DNA from: Demequina sp. NBRC 110053
Lineage (GTDB): Bacteria; Actinomycetota; Actinomycetes; Actinomycetales; Demequinaceae
Length of the DNA stretch: 64,000 nucleotides
Assembly: GCF_002090095.1 (NCBI RefSeq)
Contig: NZ_BBRJ01000002.1
Location: forward strand, 1,178,817 to 1,242,816
Direction: 5' to 3'
Positions 8,371-17,408 of this stretch are shown here, piece after piece; the stretch's first letter is position 1; each line of letters opens with the position of its first letter. The translations under genes were made by a program, and so were the position numbers. The notes beneath the pieces were generated by a model. The model searched no databases, had not been told where the DNA came from, and was given only the letters and a program-made list of their open reading frames with translations.

Positions 8371-9420
8371 GTGAGCGACAGACGGCCGCTGCGCGTGCAG
8401 CAGATCTCGGACGACCGGTTCCTCGCGCTGGCACGCACGTCCGGCCAGCCGGTGCCCATCGAGCAGTCGCCCGCGTGGGATGCGTACGACGGGGCGGTCG
8501 ACGCGCGCGACTTCTGGCGGCGCCTCGTGATCCTCGACCACGACGAGCCGGTCGCCGTGATCGCCCTCACCGCGTACGCCGGACGCGGGTTCCGCTACCT
8601 GTGGGCCAAGCACGGGCCGCTGTGGCTCGCTGAGCAGACACCCGAGGCCGAACACGCGGCCAGGGACGCGCTCCGCTCCTACGTGCGCGCCGAGGCCCCC
8701 CACATCCCCTTCATCCGCATGCACGCCAGGCACGCGGCGCCCGATCTGCACGAGCTGCTGCAGACCGTGACCTATGACCGCACCGTCGTCATCGACCTCA
8801 CCCCCGAGGAGGACGACATCTTCGCGTCCTTCGGCAAGCGTCGCCGCTCGGGCATCCGCAAGGCCCTGCGCGACGAGTCCTGGGATCTCACGGACGAGTC
8901 GGGGCTCACGCGCGAGGAGTTCGACGAGCTGTACCGGATCTACGAGGAGACGGCCGAGCGCGACGAGTTCGGCATCTACGAGGCGGACACGTACTACGCG
9001 ATGATCGCCGCGCTGGGCGAGCACGCCAGGGTGTTCGTCGCGCGTCGCACGGACAGCGGAACGGCCGATGCGCCCGCTGAGCCCGGTCGCGCCGTCGCCT
9101 GGGTGATCGTCACCGTGTACGACGGCAAGGCGATGAGCTACTACGCGGGCGCCAACCACGAGGCGCGCGGCACCAACGCCGTGATGCTGCTGCGCTGGCA
9201 CGTGATGCGGGTGCTCAAGGCGGAGGGCGTCTCCCAGTACGACCTCATGGGCGTCGATTCGGCGCGCGCGCCGCAGCTCAAGGGCGTGGGCGACTTCAAG
9301 CGCCAGTTCGCCGGGGAGACCGAGGTCGACGGCGCGTGGGACGTGGCCGTCAGGCCACTGCGGTACCGGATGCTCGTGCTCGCCCTCAGGCTCAAGCGCG
9401 CGGTGCGGCGGATCCGGTAG
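8371..9420 (+). CDS. FemAB/FemX-type peptidoglycan bridge or lipid II aminoacyltransferase
   Basis: A 349-residue protein of the FemAB family, whose tandem GNAT-like folds transfer amino acids from aminoacyl-tRNA to lipid II. It shows FASFGKRRRSGIRKALRD (acceptor-binding helix), the central SYYAGANHEARGTNAVMLLRW acyl-CoA-like core, and a closing GVGDFKRQFAGETEVDG motif found in the family. The GTG start at 8371 follows TAGCCT (8358-8363) by seven bases with no Shine-Dalgarno, so the mRNA is probably leaderless. It faces a class A PBP gene, consistent with a cell-wall role. The amino acid added cannot be read from sequence. Confidence 0.82.
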   Translation: MSDRRPLRVQQISDDRFLALARTSGQPVPIEQSPAWDAYDGAVDARDFWRRLVILDHDEPVAVIALTAYAGRGFRYLWAKHGPLWLAEQTPEAEHAARDALRSYVRAEAPHIPFIRMHARHAAPDLHELLQTVTYDRTVVIDLTPEEDDIFASFGKRRRSGIRKALRDESWDLTDESGLTREEFDELYRIYEETAERDEFGIYEADTYYAMIAALGEHARVFVARRTDSGTADAPAEPGRAVAWVIVTVYDGKAMSYYAGANHEARGTNAVMLLRWHVMRVLKAEGVSQYDLMGVDSARAPQLKGVGDFKRQFAGETEVDGAWDVAVRPLRYRMLVLALRLKRAVRRIR

Positions 9421-9477
9421 TCCCGCAGCCGGCCGCGCAGCGTGCCTCGCTCTCGCTGGTGGGGGCCGTCGGGCCTG

Positions 9478-11799
9478 CTAGGGCAGGGTGACCGTGATGG
9501 TCGGCGCCGGGGTCGGCGTCGGCTGCGGCGGGTCGGGCGGCTCGGTCGTCTCGCTCGGCTCGGGCTCGGGCTCGGGCTCCGGCGGGTCCGTGGTCTCGGT
9601 GGGCTCGGGCTCGGGCTCGGGCTCGGTCGTCGTCTCCTCGGGCGTGGGAGAGGGCGTGGGGCTCGGCGGAGCCGACGGCTCGATCGAGGTCGCCGAGCCC
9701 ACGTTCGCGCGCGGCGGGAAGTCGACGACCTCCATGTCGGCGAGGATCGGCTCCATCATCCACGTCCACACTCGGGTGGGGATGGTCGAGCCGGTGATCT
9801 GGTCGAAGCCGCCGAAGGGCGTGATCTGCTCCGCGGAGCCGTCCTCGCCCACCTGGTACAGCGACACGGCGCCCACGATCTGGGGCGAGAAGCCCACGAA
9901 CCACGCCGAGCGGTTCTCGTTGGAGGTTCCGGTCTTGCCCGCGAGCGGACGGTCGATGCTCTCGCCGGCGTACGAGCCGGATCCAAAGCGCACCACCTGC
10001 TGCATCGCGTAGGTGGTGTCAGCCATGACGTCCTCGGCGAACACTCGCTCCGAGGTGTCCTCGTGCTCGAACACCACCTCGCCCTGCGCATCGGTGACGG
10101 AAGCCACCATGTAGGGATCGGTCCTGATGCCGCCCGCCGCGAGGGTCGCGTAGGCGGAGGCCATGTCGATGGCGTGGGGCGAGGCTGAGCCCAGCACGTT
10201 CGACGGGTTGGAGTCCAGGCCGAGGGTGTCCTCGGGGACTCCCGCCGCGATCGCCGTCTCCATGGTGGCCTGCGGCGTGACGTCCTCGTTGAGGCCCACG
10301 TACGCGGTGTTGACGGAGCTCTGGGTCGCCTTCACCAGGTCGATGACGCCGTAGCTCACGCCGCCGAAGTTGCGCACTGGGCGGTCGAAGCCCTCGAACT
10401 CCATGTCGTTGTTGCCCAGGTACTGCGACTCGAGCCCGATGCCGCGCTCGAGCCCCGCGATCAGCGCGAAGGGCTTGAACGTGGATCCGGCCTGCGCGAC
10501 GTCCTGGGTCACGGCGTTGCGCTGGATCTCAAGGTAGTCCTCGCCGCCATACATCGACGTGATCGCGCCCGTGGCGGAGTCCACGGTGACGGCGGCGACG
10601 CGCAGGTTGTCCGCGTGGTCGTCTGGCATCTCGGCTACTGCCGCCTCGGCGGCGTCCTGGTGCTCGGGGACGATGGTGGTGGTCACGCGATAGCCCAGGG
10701 ACTCGATCTCCTCCTGGGACACTCCGGTCACGCGTTCGACCTCGAGCAGCGCCTCGCGCAGCAAGTAGCCCTCGGGGCCCGCGTACACGTCCTCGTTCTG
10801 ATACTCGATGGGCTCGGGGAACTCGGTGATGTCCGCCCGCTCCTCGGCGCTCAGGAAGCCCGCGTCGACCATCCCGTCCAGCACGTAGTTCCACCGCTCC
10901 TCGGCCTTGTCGTGGTCCACGCGGGGGTCCCACGCGCTCGGTGCGGGGATGAGGCCGGCGATCATGGCCGACTCGGAGACGGTGAGGTCCGCGGCATCCT
11001 TGCCGTAGTACTGCTCAGCGGCGGCCTGGATGCCATAGGCGCCGCGCCCGAAGTAGATGGTGTTCATGTAGTTCTCGAGCACCTCCTCCTTGGGCTGCTG
11101 CTGGTCGATCTTGAGCGCCATGAGGGTCTCGTCGATCTTGCCCTTGATGGAGGTGGTGGTCTCGCCCACGTAGTAGCGCTCGACGTACTGCTGCGTGATC
11201 GAGGACCCGCCACGCGGGTTGTCGAGCACCACGGTGTCCCACAGCGCCTTGACCATGCCAGGGATGTTGATGCCGGGGTTGGTCCAGAAGCTGCGGTCCT
11301 CGGCGGCCACGATGGCGTTGCCCACGTGCTCGGGCAGGTCCTCGTAGGCCACGACCTCGCGGTCGGCCACGCCCAAGCGGCCGAGCTCCGTCTCGCCGTC
11401 CGCGTAGTAGAAGATCGACGACTGCGCCTGAGCGAAGTCGTTGGGCTCCGGAATCTCGAGCATGAAGTAGCGGACCGTCAGCAGGATGATCCCGACCAGG
11501 GACACCACCAGCAGCGCGATGAGCGACCAGATGCCGATGCGCCACAGCCACCGCCGCCACGCCGGCCAGTCGTCGCGCTTGCTCGTCCGGCCCCCGCCGT
11601 CGCCGCTGCCGCTTCCCTTGCCTGCCTGCTTGGCGGCAGCGGTCCTCTTGGGGGCCGCGCCTGTCGCGCTCCACGCTGGCAGGCCGCTCGCGGGCTTGCC
11701 ATCCTTGGTGCGCTGCACTCCTGGCGCGGGCTGGCCGGTCTGACGCCCGGCCGGGACGCGGGTGCTCCGGCGCTGCGGAGTGGTGCGGGAATCGCTCAT
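9478..11799 (-). CDS. ponA: class A penicillin-binding protein (transglycosylase/transpeptidase)
   Basis: A 773-residue bifunctional peptidoglycan synthase of the PonA type. A cytoplasmic basic tail (residues 1-85) precedes one membrane helix (SLIALLVVSLVGIILLTV). The GT51 transglycosylase domain has EDRSFW (catalytic Glu) and RGGSSITQQYV. The transpeptidase domain carries STFK, SVN and KTGTS, the three active-site motifs. The last 75 residues are a Pro/Glu/Thr repeat (EPEPEPE units), probably a wall-spanning tail. A TAGGGT box (11809-11814) sits 9 bp before the ATG. In M. tuberculosis ponA1 occupies the same place between rpsF and ino1. Confidence 0.93.
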   Translation of the reverse strand: MSDSRTTPQRRSTRVPAGRQTGQPAPGVQRTKDGKPASGLPAWSATGAAPKRTAAAKQAGKGSGSGDGGGRTSKRDDWPAWRRWLWRIGIWSLIALLVVSLVGIILLTVRYFMLEIPEPNDFAQAQSSIFYYADGETELGRLGVADREVVAYEDLPEHVGNAIVAAEDRSFWTNPGINIPGMVKALWDTVVLDNPRGGSSITQQYVERYYVGETTTSIKGKIDETLMALKIDQQQPKEEVLENYMNTIYFGRGAYGIQAAAEQYYGKDAADLTVSESAMIAGLIPAPSAWDPRVDHDKAEERWNYVLDGMVDAGFLSAEERADITEFPEPIEYQNEDVYAGPEGYLLREALLEVERVTGVSQEEIESLGYRVTTTIVPEHQDAAEAAVAEMPDDHADNLRVAAVTVDSATGAITSMYGGEDYLEIQRNAVTQDVAQAGSTFKPFALIAGLERGIGLESQYLGNNDMEFEGFDRPVRNFGGVSYGVIDLVKATQSSVNTAYVGLNEDVTPQATMETAIAAGVPEDTLGLDSNPSNVLGSASPHAIDMASAYATLAAGGIRTDPYMVASVTDAQGEVVFEHEDTSERVFAEDVMADTTYAMQQVVRFGSGSYAGESIDRPLAGKTGTSNENRSAWFVGFSPQIVGAVSLYQVGEDGSAEQITPFGGFDQITGSTIPTRVWTWMMEPILADMEVVDFPPRANVGSATSIEPSAPPSPTPSPTPEETTTEPEPEPEPTETTDPPEPEPEPEPSETTEPPDPPQPTPTPAPTITVTLP

Positions 11800-11891
11800 G
11801 GTGTTCTCACCCTAGAAGTCGGTGCGGCGGACGGGAGGCATCCCGCCCGGGGCGTCGGGCGGCCGCGCAGGACGCCGGCCCGAGCCTGGCT

Positions 11892-11907
11892 GTACCGCTT
11901 AACGCGC
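11892..11907. repeat. solitary half of the palindromic-element end
   Basis: GTACCGCTTAACGCGC matches the left end of copy B (GTACCGCTCAACACAC) at 13 of 16 bases in the same orientation. No matching right end is visible before copy B starts 66 bp further on. It may be a decayed third element or a spare protein-binding site. Confidence 0.45.
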
Positions 11908-11972
11908 GACGGGCCCCGAATGTCCCGCCAGCCACTGCATCGGCCCCTCCTTCCCCGCGCCGGCCCCACGGC

Positions 11973-12076
11973 GTACCGCTCAACACACGCTGGTGACAGG
12001 TGCGTCCCGTGCGTCGCATGTGCCGGCACATCATCCCCACCCGTCACTCGTGTCCCTGCCGTGTGTTGAGCGGTAC
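11973..12076. repeat. 104-bp palindromic element, copy B
   Basis: The terminal inverted repeat is perfect over 16 bp (GTACCGCTCAACACAC at 11973-11988 and its complement at 12061-12076). The exact centre is a perfect 14-bp palindrome, ATGTGCCGGCACAT (12018-12031). Spacing and length match copy A at 6480-6583. It lies between the divergent ponA and padR-ino1 genes, 40 bp before the candidate PadR operator. A MITE-like remnant, a cruciform or a regulatory hairpin are all possible. Confidence 0.8.
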
Positions 12077-12115
12077 AGGAACGGCGAACCCCACGTGCGC
12101 ATCGTCCCTCCCCGA

Positions 12116-12147
12116 TGTATCGTGGCGATACAACGCTCTGCTAGTGT
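12116..12147 (+). promoter_or_regulatory. padR-ino1 promoter with candidate PadR operator
   Basis: TGTATCG-TGG-CGATACA (12116-12132) is a perfect 7-3-7 palindrome. It covers the expected -35 position of a TAGTGT -10 box (12142-12147), 17 bp apart; no good -35 hexamer is seen there. The likely RNA start is near 12154, 38 bp before padR. Position and symmetry suit PadR autorepression, which would also govern ino1. Confidence 0.6.
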
Positions 12148-12191
12148 TGCCCGTTGACCCGAACCGCCGAGAGAGCGCGAGAGGAGCACCC

Positions 12192-12770
12192 GTGGCCAAG
12201 ACCGACGTCCTGTCGCTGGCGATCCTCGGCATGCTCGCCGAGCAGCCGCTCCACGGCTACCAGATCCGCAAGCGGCTGGGGGCCGAGCTCGGCCCATTCC
12301 GCGCGCTCAGCTACGGGTCGCTGTACCCGTGCCTCAAGCGCATGGTCGGGGACGGCCTCATCGCCGCCGACGACTCCGACCCTGGCCGGGCCTCGGGCTC
12401 GAAGCGCTCGCGCATCGCGTACGCGCTCACGGAGGACGGAGAGCGTCGGCTCGCCGACGAGCTCGCCAGCTCGGGCGCGTCCTCGTGGGAGGACGACACC
12501 TTCGACGTGCGCTTCTCCCTCTTCACCAAGACCGACTCGGCGACCCGGCTGCGCATCCTCGAGGGCCGCCGCTCCCGCCTGTCCGAGCGCATCGAGGAGA
12601 TCAACGACGGGCTCGCCCGTGTCCGCGAGCGCCACGATGCCTACACCACCGAGCTGCAGCGTCACGGACTCGAGCGCGTCGAGCGCGAGGTCGAGTGGCT
12701 GGACCGGCTCATCGAGAACGAACGATCCGCGCCCCGCGGAGACAACCCCAACACCGCTTCCGCGGGCTGA
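12192..12770 (+). CDS. PadR-family transcriptional regulator
   Basis: A 192-residue regulator. The winged helix covers residues 1-90 (LAILGMLAEQPLHGYQIRKRL, SYGSLYPCLKRM), and a dimerising helical tail (LRILEGRRSRLSERIEEIN) follows, as in the PadR/Vir family. GTG 12192 is chosen because GAGAGGAG precedes it and longer in-frame starts run through the palindromic element. It ends 16 bp before ino1, the order seen in mycobacteria. It probably binds the palindrome at 12116-12132 and controls itself and inositol synthesis; the effector is unknown. Confidence 0.88.
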   Translation: MAKTDVLSLAILGMLAEQPLHGYQIRKRLGAELGPFRALSYGSLYPCLKRMVGDGLIAADDSDPGRASGSKRSRIAYALTEDGERRLADELASSGASSWEDDTFDVRFSLFTKTDSATRLRILEGRRSRLSERIEEINDGLARVRERHDAYTTELQRHGLERVEREVEWLDRLIENERSAPRGDNPNTASAG

Positions 12771-12786
12771 AAACTAAGGAGAAATC

Positions 12787-13878
12787 ATGGCTGCCCTTCG
12801 CGTCGCCATCGTCGGCGTCGGCAACTGCGCCACGTCGCTCATCCAGGGCGTGGAGTTCTACAAGGACCGCGCCGCGGACGAGTCCGTGCCCGGCCTCATG
12901 CACGTCCAGTTCGGCGACTATCACATCTCCGACATCGAGTTCGTGGCAGCGTTCGACGTCGACTCGCTCAAGGTGGGCAAGGAGCTCGTCGAGGCGACGG
13001 AGTGCTCCGAGAACAACACCATCAAGATCTGCGACGTCCCCAAGACGGACATCCAGGTCCAGCGCGGCCACACCCTCGATGGCCTGGGCAAGTACTACCG
13101 CCAGACCATCGTCGAGTCCGACGAGTCGCCCGTCGACGTCGTCCAGGTGCTGCGCGAGACCGAGGCCGACGTCCTGGTCTGCTACCTGCCCGTGGGCTCC
13201 GAAGAGGCCGCGAAGTTCTACGCCCAGTGCGCGATCGACGCCGGCGTCGCGTTCGTCAACGCCCTCCCCGTCTTCATCGCCTCCGACCCCGTGTGGGCCA
13301 AGAAGTTCGAGGACGCCGGCGTGCCCATCGTGGGCGACGACATCAAGTCGCAGGTGGGCGCGACCATCACCCACCGCGTGATGGCGAAGCTGTTCGAGGA
13401 CCGCGGCGTGGTGCTGGACCGCACCTACCAGCTCAACGTGGGCGGCAACATGGACTTCAAGAACATGCTCGAGCGCGACCGTCTCGAGTCCAAGAAGATC
13501 TCGAAGACGCAGGCCGTCACGTCCAACCTCGAGGGGCCGCTCGCAGGCCTCAAGGACTCGCGCGACGTGCACATCGGCCCCTCGGACTACGTCGCCTGGC
13601 TCGACGACCGCAAGTGGGCGTACGTGCGCCTCGAGGGCCGCGCCTTCGGCGAGGTGCCCCTCAACCTCGAGTACAAGCTCGAGGTGTGGGACTCGCCCAA
13701 CTCGGCTGGCATCATCATCGACGCGATCCGCGCCGCGAAGATCGCGAAGGACCGCGGCGTGGGCGGCCCCATCCTGTCGGCCTCGACCTACTTCATGAAG
13801 TCGCCGCCGGTGCAGATGGAGGACACCAAGGGCCGTGCCCAGCTCGAGGCGTTCATCGCCGGCGAGGTCGAGCGGTAG
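12787..13878 (+). CDS. ino1: inositol-3-phosphate synthase
   Basis: A 363-residue NAD-dependent enzyme that converts glucose 6-phosphate to 1L-myo-inositol 1-phosphate, the first step to phosphatidylinositol and mycothiol. Seen are the Rossmann motif [16 protein letters not shown], the [11 protein letters not shown] region, and [14 protein letters not shown] with the catalytic Lys cluster near [12 protein letters not shown]. Length fits the short actinobacterial form. AAGGAG lies 5-6 bp before the ATG. It is co-transcribed with padR and ends in the strong hairpin at 13938-13983. Confidence 0.95.
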   Translation: MAALRVAIVGVGNCATSLIQGVEFYKDRAADESVPGLMHVQFGDYHISDIEFVAAFDVDSLKVGKELVEATECSENNTIKICDVPKTDIQVQRGHTLDGLGKYYRQTIVESDESPVDVVQVLRETEADVLVCYLPVGSEEAAKFYAQCAIDAGVAFVNALPVFIASDPVWAKKFEDAGVPIVGDDIKSQVGATITHRVMAKLFEDRGVVLDRTYQLNVGGNMDFKNMLERDRLESKKISKTQAVTSNLEGPLAGLKDSRDVHIGPSDYVAWLDDRKWAYVRLEGRAFGEVPLNLEYKLEVWDSPNSAGIIIDAIRAAKIAKDRGVGGPILSASTYFMKSPPVQMEDTKGRAQLEAFIAGEVER

Positions 13879-13937
13879 AGCTCGCTCTGATCGGCGCCGA
13901 GCGCTGAGCCAGCCGCCGCATCGGCGTTGCCGGAAGC

Positions 13938-13983
13938 GCGACGAGGCCGGGTCACCCGCTGAGGGGTGACCCGGCCTCGTCGC
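13938..13983. terminator. bidirectional terminator between ino1 and the oxidoreductase gene
   Basis: A perfect 20-bp stem (13938-13957 with 13964-13983) with a 6-nt loop lies between two converging genes. There is no T-run. It is the strongest hairpin in this part of the window and serves both strands. Confidence 0.8.
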
Positions 13984-14031
13984 ATCGCGGCACTGGTGCA
14001 CGGCGCCGATGCGCCGGCACGGCTGAGACTG

Positions 14032-14694
14032 TCAGGCGGCTTCGAGCGCCATGGGGATGGGCGTCTCGCCGCCCACGAGCTCCCACTGGTGACCCGCGGT
14101 GGCGGGCCGGTCGAGGGCATCCGCGATCACATGGGCGACGTCGGCGCGAGCGATCTGGCCCCGCTCGACCTCGGACGCCAGGGTCACCTTGCCCGTCGCC
14201 GCCTCGTCGGTGAGCCCGCCGGGGCGGAGGATGGTCCACTCGAGACCCGACTCGCGCAGCGCGGAATCCGCGTCGCGCTTGGCCTCCACGTAGGCCTTCC
14301 ACACCGGCTCGACGTCCTCAGGCAGCGGCTGGTCGACGCCGATGGCGCTGACCTGGACGAACCGGCCGATGCCCTGCGCCTTCGCGCCGGCGATCGCCTT
14401 GAGCGAGCCCTCGAGGTCGACGGTGCGCTTGCGGTCGATGTTGCCGTCAGGGCCGCCGCCCGCGGCGAACACCACCGCGTCACAGCCCTCGAGGACGGCA
14501 GCGAAGTCCTCCTCGCTCGCCGTCTCGATGTCGAGTTCGCGCGGCTCGGTGCCCATCGCCGCGAGGTCGATCAGCTGGTCCTGCTTGCGCGCGAGAGGGA
14601 CCACCTGCTTGCCTCGGCCCACGAGGATGGGAATGAGCTGGCGGGCCACCTTGCCGTGGCCGCCGACGATCGCGATGCGCTGTGGAGTAGTCAT
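14032..14694 (-). CDS. NAD(P)-binding oxidoreductase, atypical SDR
   Basis: A 220-residue atypical short-chain dehydrogenase with a Rossmann start IAIVGGHGKVARQLIPIL (GxxGxxA type) and VFAAGGGPDG after strand 4. It lacks the classical YxxxK in its usual context; KAYVEAKRDAD (Tyr and Lys four apart) may be the equivalent. Such proteins act as NAD(P)H sensors or flavin/quinone reductases. The ATG has GGTGGAGG just upstream. The substrate is not known. Confidence 0.8.
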   Translation of the reverse strand: MTTPQRIAIVGGHGKVARQLIPILVGRGKQVVPLARKQDQLIDLAAMGTEPRELDIETASEEDFAAVLEGCDAVVFAAGGGPDGNIDRKRTVDLEGSLKAIAGAKAQGIGRFVQVSAIGVDQPLPEDVEPVWKAYVEAKRDADSALRESGLEWTILRPGGLTDEAATGKVTLASEVERGQIARADVAHVIADALDRPATAGHQWELVGGETPIPMALEAA

Positions 14695-14798
14695 GCCTCC
14701 ACCATGCCGCGCTAACGCGTCAAACGCACGTCCGTTCGCGCCGAGCGAGAACGGGAATGGCCGCCTGCCCGCGCGGGCGCCGCAGACAGGCCCCCGAG

Positions 14799-15509
14799 TC
14801 AGGCCCGCGAGTCAGGCTTGGGCGGCTGCTGCGGCGTCGCCCACGGGTTGTCGGGGTCGACCTGCGGGGCGTCCGATGCTGGAGCAGCGGGAGCCTGCGG
14901 GGCTGGCGGCGCCGCCGATGCGGGCGGGGCGGGAGACGCGGGTGCCGGGTAGCCGGGTGCCGCATAGCCGGGCGCGGCGCTTCCAGGCGCGCCGCCGTAG
15001 GCCCCGGGCGCCGGGTATCCGGACGCCGGATAGCCGGGCGCCGGGTAGCCGGGCACCTGCGGCCGCTCGGCCTCCTTGGGGTCCGCCCCCCAGCGGTTGG
15101 CTCCGCGCTCAGAGTCGAGGAACGCCATGATCAGCGGAACGATCCCGAGGCTGACGAGGTTCAGCCACAGCCAGTGACCCGATTGGCCCATGTCATGGAG
15201 GCGTCGCGCCCACACCGCGTAGGTGGGGATCGCGAGGGCGAGCCAGGCGGCGAACATGACGACGCCTCCGATCACGATGAGCACCCAGTTGACGTCCTCG
15301 ATCGCGTCGTCCGGGACCGTGCCGTCGGGGCCTGCCTGGGACCACACCGGCACGAACGCCGCGAACACCAGAACGTAGAAGACGATCACCAAGGGGATCG
15401 TGACCAGCACGGTGAAGAGGTACCACCACCAGAACTCGGAGCGCCGCGCGCGCCCGGAGAAGTCTGCGTACTTGCCGAAGCAGGTCTTGATCGCAGTTCC
15501 GAATCCCAT
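14799..15509 (-). CDS. DUF805 membrane protein with Pro/Ala/Tyr-rich tail
   Basis: A 236-residue protein. The N-terminal DUF805 domain (residues 1-130) has the usual FGKYADFSGRARRSEFWWW start and three to four membrane helices. The C-terminal 100 residues are a low-complexity tail with repeated GYPAPGYP-type units. Function of DUF805 proteins is unknown. It starts 2 bp after a second DUF805 gene ends, and the two probably arose by duplication. Confidence 0.82.
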   Translation of the reverse strand: MGFGTAIKTCFGKYADFSGRARRSEFWWWYLFTVLVTIPLVIVFYVLVFAAFVPVWSQAGPDGTVPDDAIEDVNWVLIVIGGVVMFAAWLALAIPTYAVWARRLHDMGQSGHWLWLNLVSLGIVPLIMAFLDSERGANRWGADPKEAERPQVPGYPAPGYPASGYPAPGAYGGAPGSAAPGYAAPGYPAPASPAPPASAAPPAPQAPAAPASDAPQVDPDNPWATPQQPPKPDSRA

Positions 15510-15510
15510 G

Positions 15511-15930
15511 TCAGACGTCCGCCTCTCGCTCGAGCTCCTTGGGGTCAGGTCCGTACCGGTTCGGGCCCACGGTGCCGTCGAGGCATGCGAGGACCAGGAT
15601 GACGATGGGAAGGAAGAACCAGAACAGCAGCCACCATGCCGACTTCTCCTGGTCGTGGAGCCGGCGCACTGTCACGGCCCAGGTGGGCACGATCAGGAAC
15701 GCGCCCACGGCCAAGGTGAGCCCGATCATGATCCAGCCGCTCAGGCGCACGTCCTCGGGATCGAAGGTCCAGCCCTCGTACGCGTCGCCGAGCGTCACCG
15801 CTGTGAAGGACAGCAGGGCGAGGATGACGAGGTAGCCCACGACCATGAACCACCAGTACTCGCGCCGTCGCGCGCGCTGATGGAAGTCCGCGTACTGCGT
15901 GAGGCCCTTCAGGAACCAACCGACCGTCAT
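15511..15930 (-). CDS. DUF805 membrane protein
   Basis: A 139-residue DUF805 protein: KGLTQYADFHQRARRREYWWFM leads into four hydrophobic helices, and it ends in the conserved GPNRYGPDPKE segment. ATG 15930 is taken rather than longer in-frame starts because AGGAGGGAAG lies 7 bp upstream. It is the first gene of a two-gene DUF805 unit. The two differ mainly in the long repeat tail of the second. Confidence 0.82.
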   Translation of the reverse strand: MTVGWFLKGLTQYADFHQRARRREYWWFMVVGYLVILALLSFTAVTLGDAYEGWTFDPEDVRLSGWIMIGLTLAVGAFLIVPTWAVTVRRLHDQEKSAWWLLFWFFLPIVILVLACLDGTVGPNRYGPDPKELEREADV

Positions 15931-16033
15931 ATGTCTTCCCTCCTGCGCGCCACTGTAGTGGGCGCGGGCGCTGGCCGCGCTGGCACCACCCGACACGCGC
16001 ATCGGCCCTGCGGTCCGCCCCTAGGCTGGCGCC

Positions 16034-17362
16034 ATGTCGTTCGTGCGCGACCTGAGACGCCTCTGGCGGACGGCGGGCTTCCGGCACCTCACCTACGTGC
16101 GCCTGCTGTCGCAGGGCGGCGACGGCATGTTCCAGGTGGGCATCGCGGCCGCGTTCTTCTTCGACCCGACCACCGCGACCACTCCCGGCGCGATCGCTGC
16201 GGGCTTCGCCGTGCTGCTGGCACCCTTCACCATCGTCGGCCCGTTCGTGGGTCCCCTCATCGACCGCTGGCAGCGGCAGCGCATCCTCGTGGTGGGCAAC
16301 GTGGTGCGGCTCGCTCTCGTCGGCGCGCTGCTGGTGCTGCTCGCCACGGACGCACCGCGCTGGAGCCTCTACGTGGTGGCGCTGCTGACCCTGTCCGTCA
16401 ACCGCTTCCTGCTCGCTGCCATGACGGCCGGACTGCCTCGCGTGGTCGATGCCGAGGATCTGCTCGCAGCCAACGCGGTGCTGCCCACGCTCGGCACGGT
16501 GGCGGCGGCCGTCGGCGGCGCCGTGGGCGGCATCGTGACCTTCGTGGCGCCCGACGCCTCGGACGCCGGGCTCGCGAGCGCGGCGCTCGTGTGCGCCGGT
16601 GCGGCGTTCGGCCTCGCCGCGTGGGCGACCGTCCTCATTGGCCGCCGCGCGCTGGGGCCCGAGCACCCGCTCGAGCGCCTCCGCCTGGTGGCCCAGGTTC
16701 GCGAGCTGGGCGCCGAGCTCGCCGACGCCGTTCGCTACCTCCGCGCACGCGTGACCCCCTTCCACGCGCTCGCCGTGATGGCGGCGCAGCGGCTGCTGTA
16801 CGGCCTGATGTTCGTGGCCTCGATCCTGATCTCGCGGCACGTCCTGGGCGACCCTGACAGGCCCGAGGAGGCCCTCGGCCGGTTCACCGTGGTGGTCGGC
16901 TTCGCGGCAGTGGGGTTCGGCCTCGCCGCGGTCCTGACGCCGGTCTTCAAGGAGCGCTTCTCGCGTCACTCGTGGATCGTGCTGTGCCTGTGCGTGGGCG
17001 CCACCGGCCAGGCGCTGCTCGCCATCTCCTCCGCGCCCTGGGCGCTGCTCGGCGCTGCGGTCGTCGTGTCGTTCGCGGTCCAGGGCGGCAAGATCGCGGT
17101 CGACACGATCGTCCAGCACGACACCGAGGACCGGATGCGCGGGCGCGCCTTCACGCTCTACGACATGGCCTACAACGTCGCCTTCATCGCGAGCGCGGTG
17201 ATCGGTGGGCTGGTCCTGCCGGGCGACGGCTACTCGCGCCCGCTCATGGCCGCGCTGGTCGCGGTCTACCTCGTGGCGGCGGCGGTGTTCTCACGAGCGC
17301 CGCGCCACCCGTCTCCCCCCGTCGCGACCACGCCACCCACGCCGCCCTCCGCCGCGAACTAG
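16034..17362 (+). CDS. MFS transporter (MFS_3/EntS-like)
   Basis: A 442-residue permease with about 12 helices. RLLSQGGDGMFQVGIAAAFFFDP is typical of the MFS_3 group that includes siderophore and drug exporters, and DRWQRQRILVVGNVVRL is the loop 2-3 signature. The ATG follows TAGGCT (16022-16027) by six bases without a ribosome-binding site, so it is likely leaderless. The cargo is unknown and no biosynthetic genes adjoin. Confidence 0.85.
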   Translation: MSFVRDLRRLWRTAGFRHLTYVRLLSQGGDGMFQVGIAAAFFFDPTTATTPGAIAAGFAVLLAPFTIVGPFVGPLIDRWQRQRILVVGNVVRLALVGALLVLLATDAPRWSLYVVALLTLSVNRFLLAAMTAGLPRVVDAEDLLAANAVLPTLGTVAAAVGGAVGGIVTFVAPDASDAGLASAALVCAGAAFGLAAWATVLIGRRALGPEHPLERLRLVAQVRELGAELADAVRYLRARVTPFHALAVMAAQRLLYGLMFVASILISRHVLGDPDRPEEALGRFTVVVGFAAVGFGLAAVLTPVFKERFSRHSWIVLCLCVGATGQALLAISSAPWALLGAAVVVSFAVQGGKIAVDTIVQHDTEDRMRGRAFTLYDMAYNVAFIASAVIGGLVLPGDGYSRPLMAALVAVYLVAAAVFSRAPRHPSPPVATTPPTPPSAAN

Positions 17363-17408
17363 GGAGCTCACGAACACGCACAGGTCCTACCGAGCCATAC
17401 GAGGCAAC

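Noticed and set aside
9550-9650. Tandem CTCGGG-type repeats that look like a satellite
   Set aside because: They encode the Glu-Pro repeat tail of the class A PBP, so they are coding.
12000-12191. Short frames with similar peptide starts (MCRHI..., RVLSGT) in the palindromic elements
   Set aside because: The similarity comes from the palindromic DNA; they appear on both strands with no ribosome-binding site.
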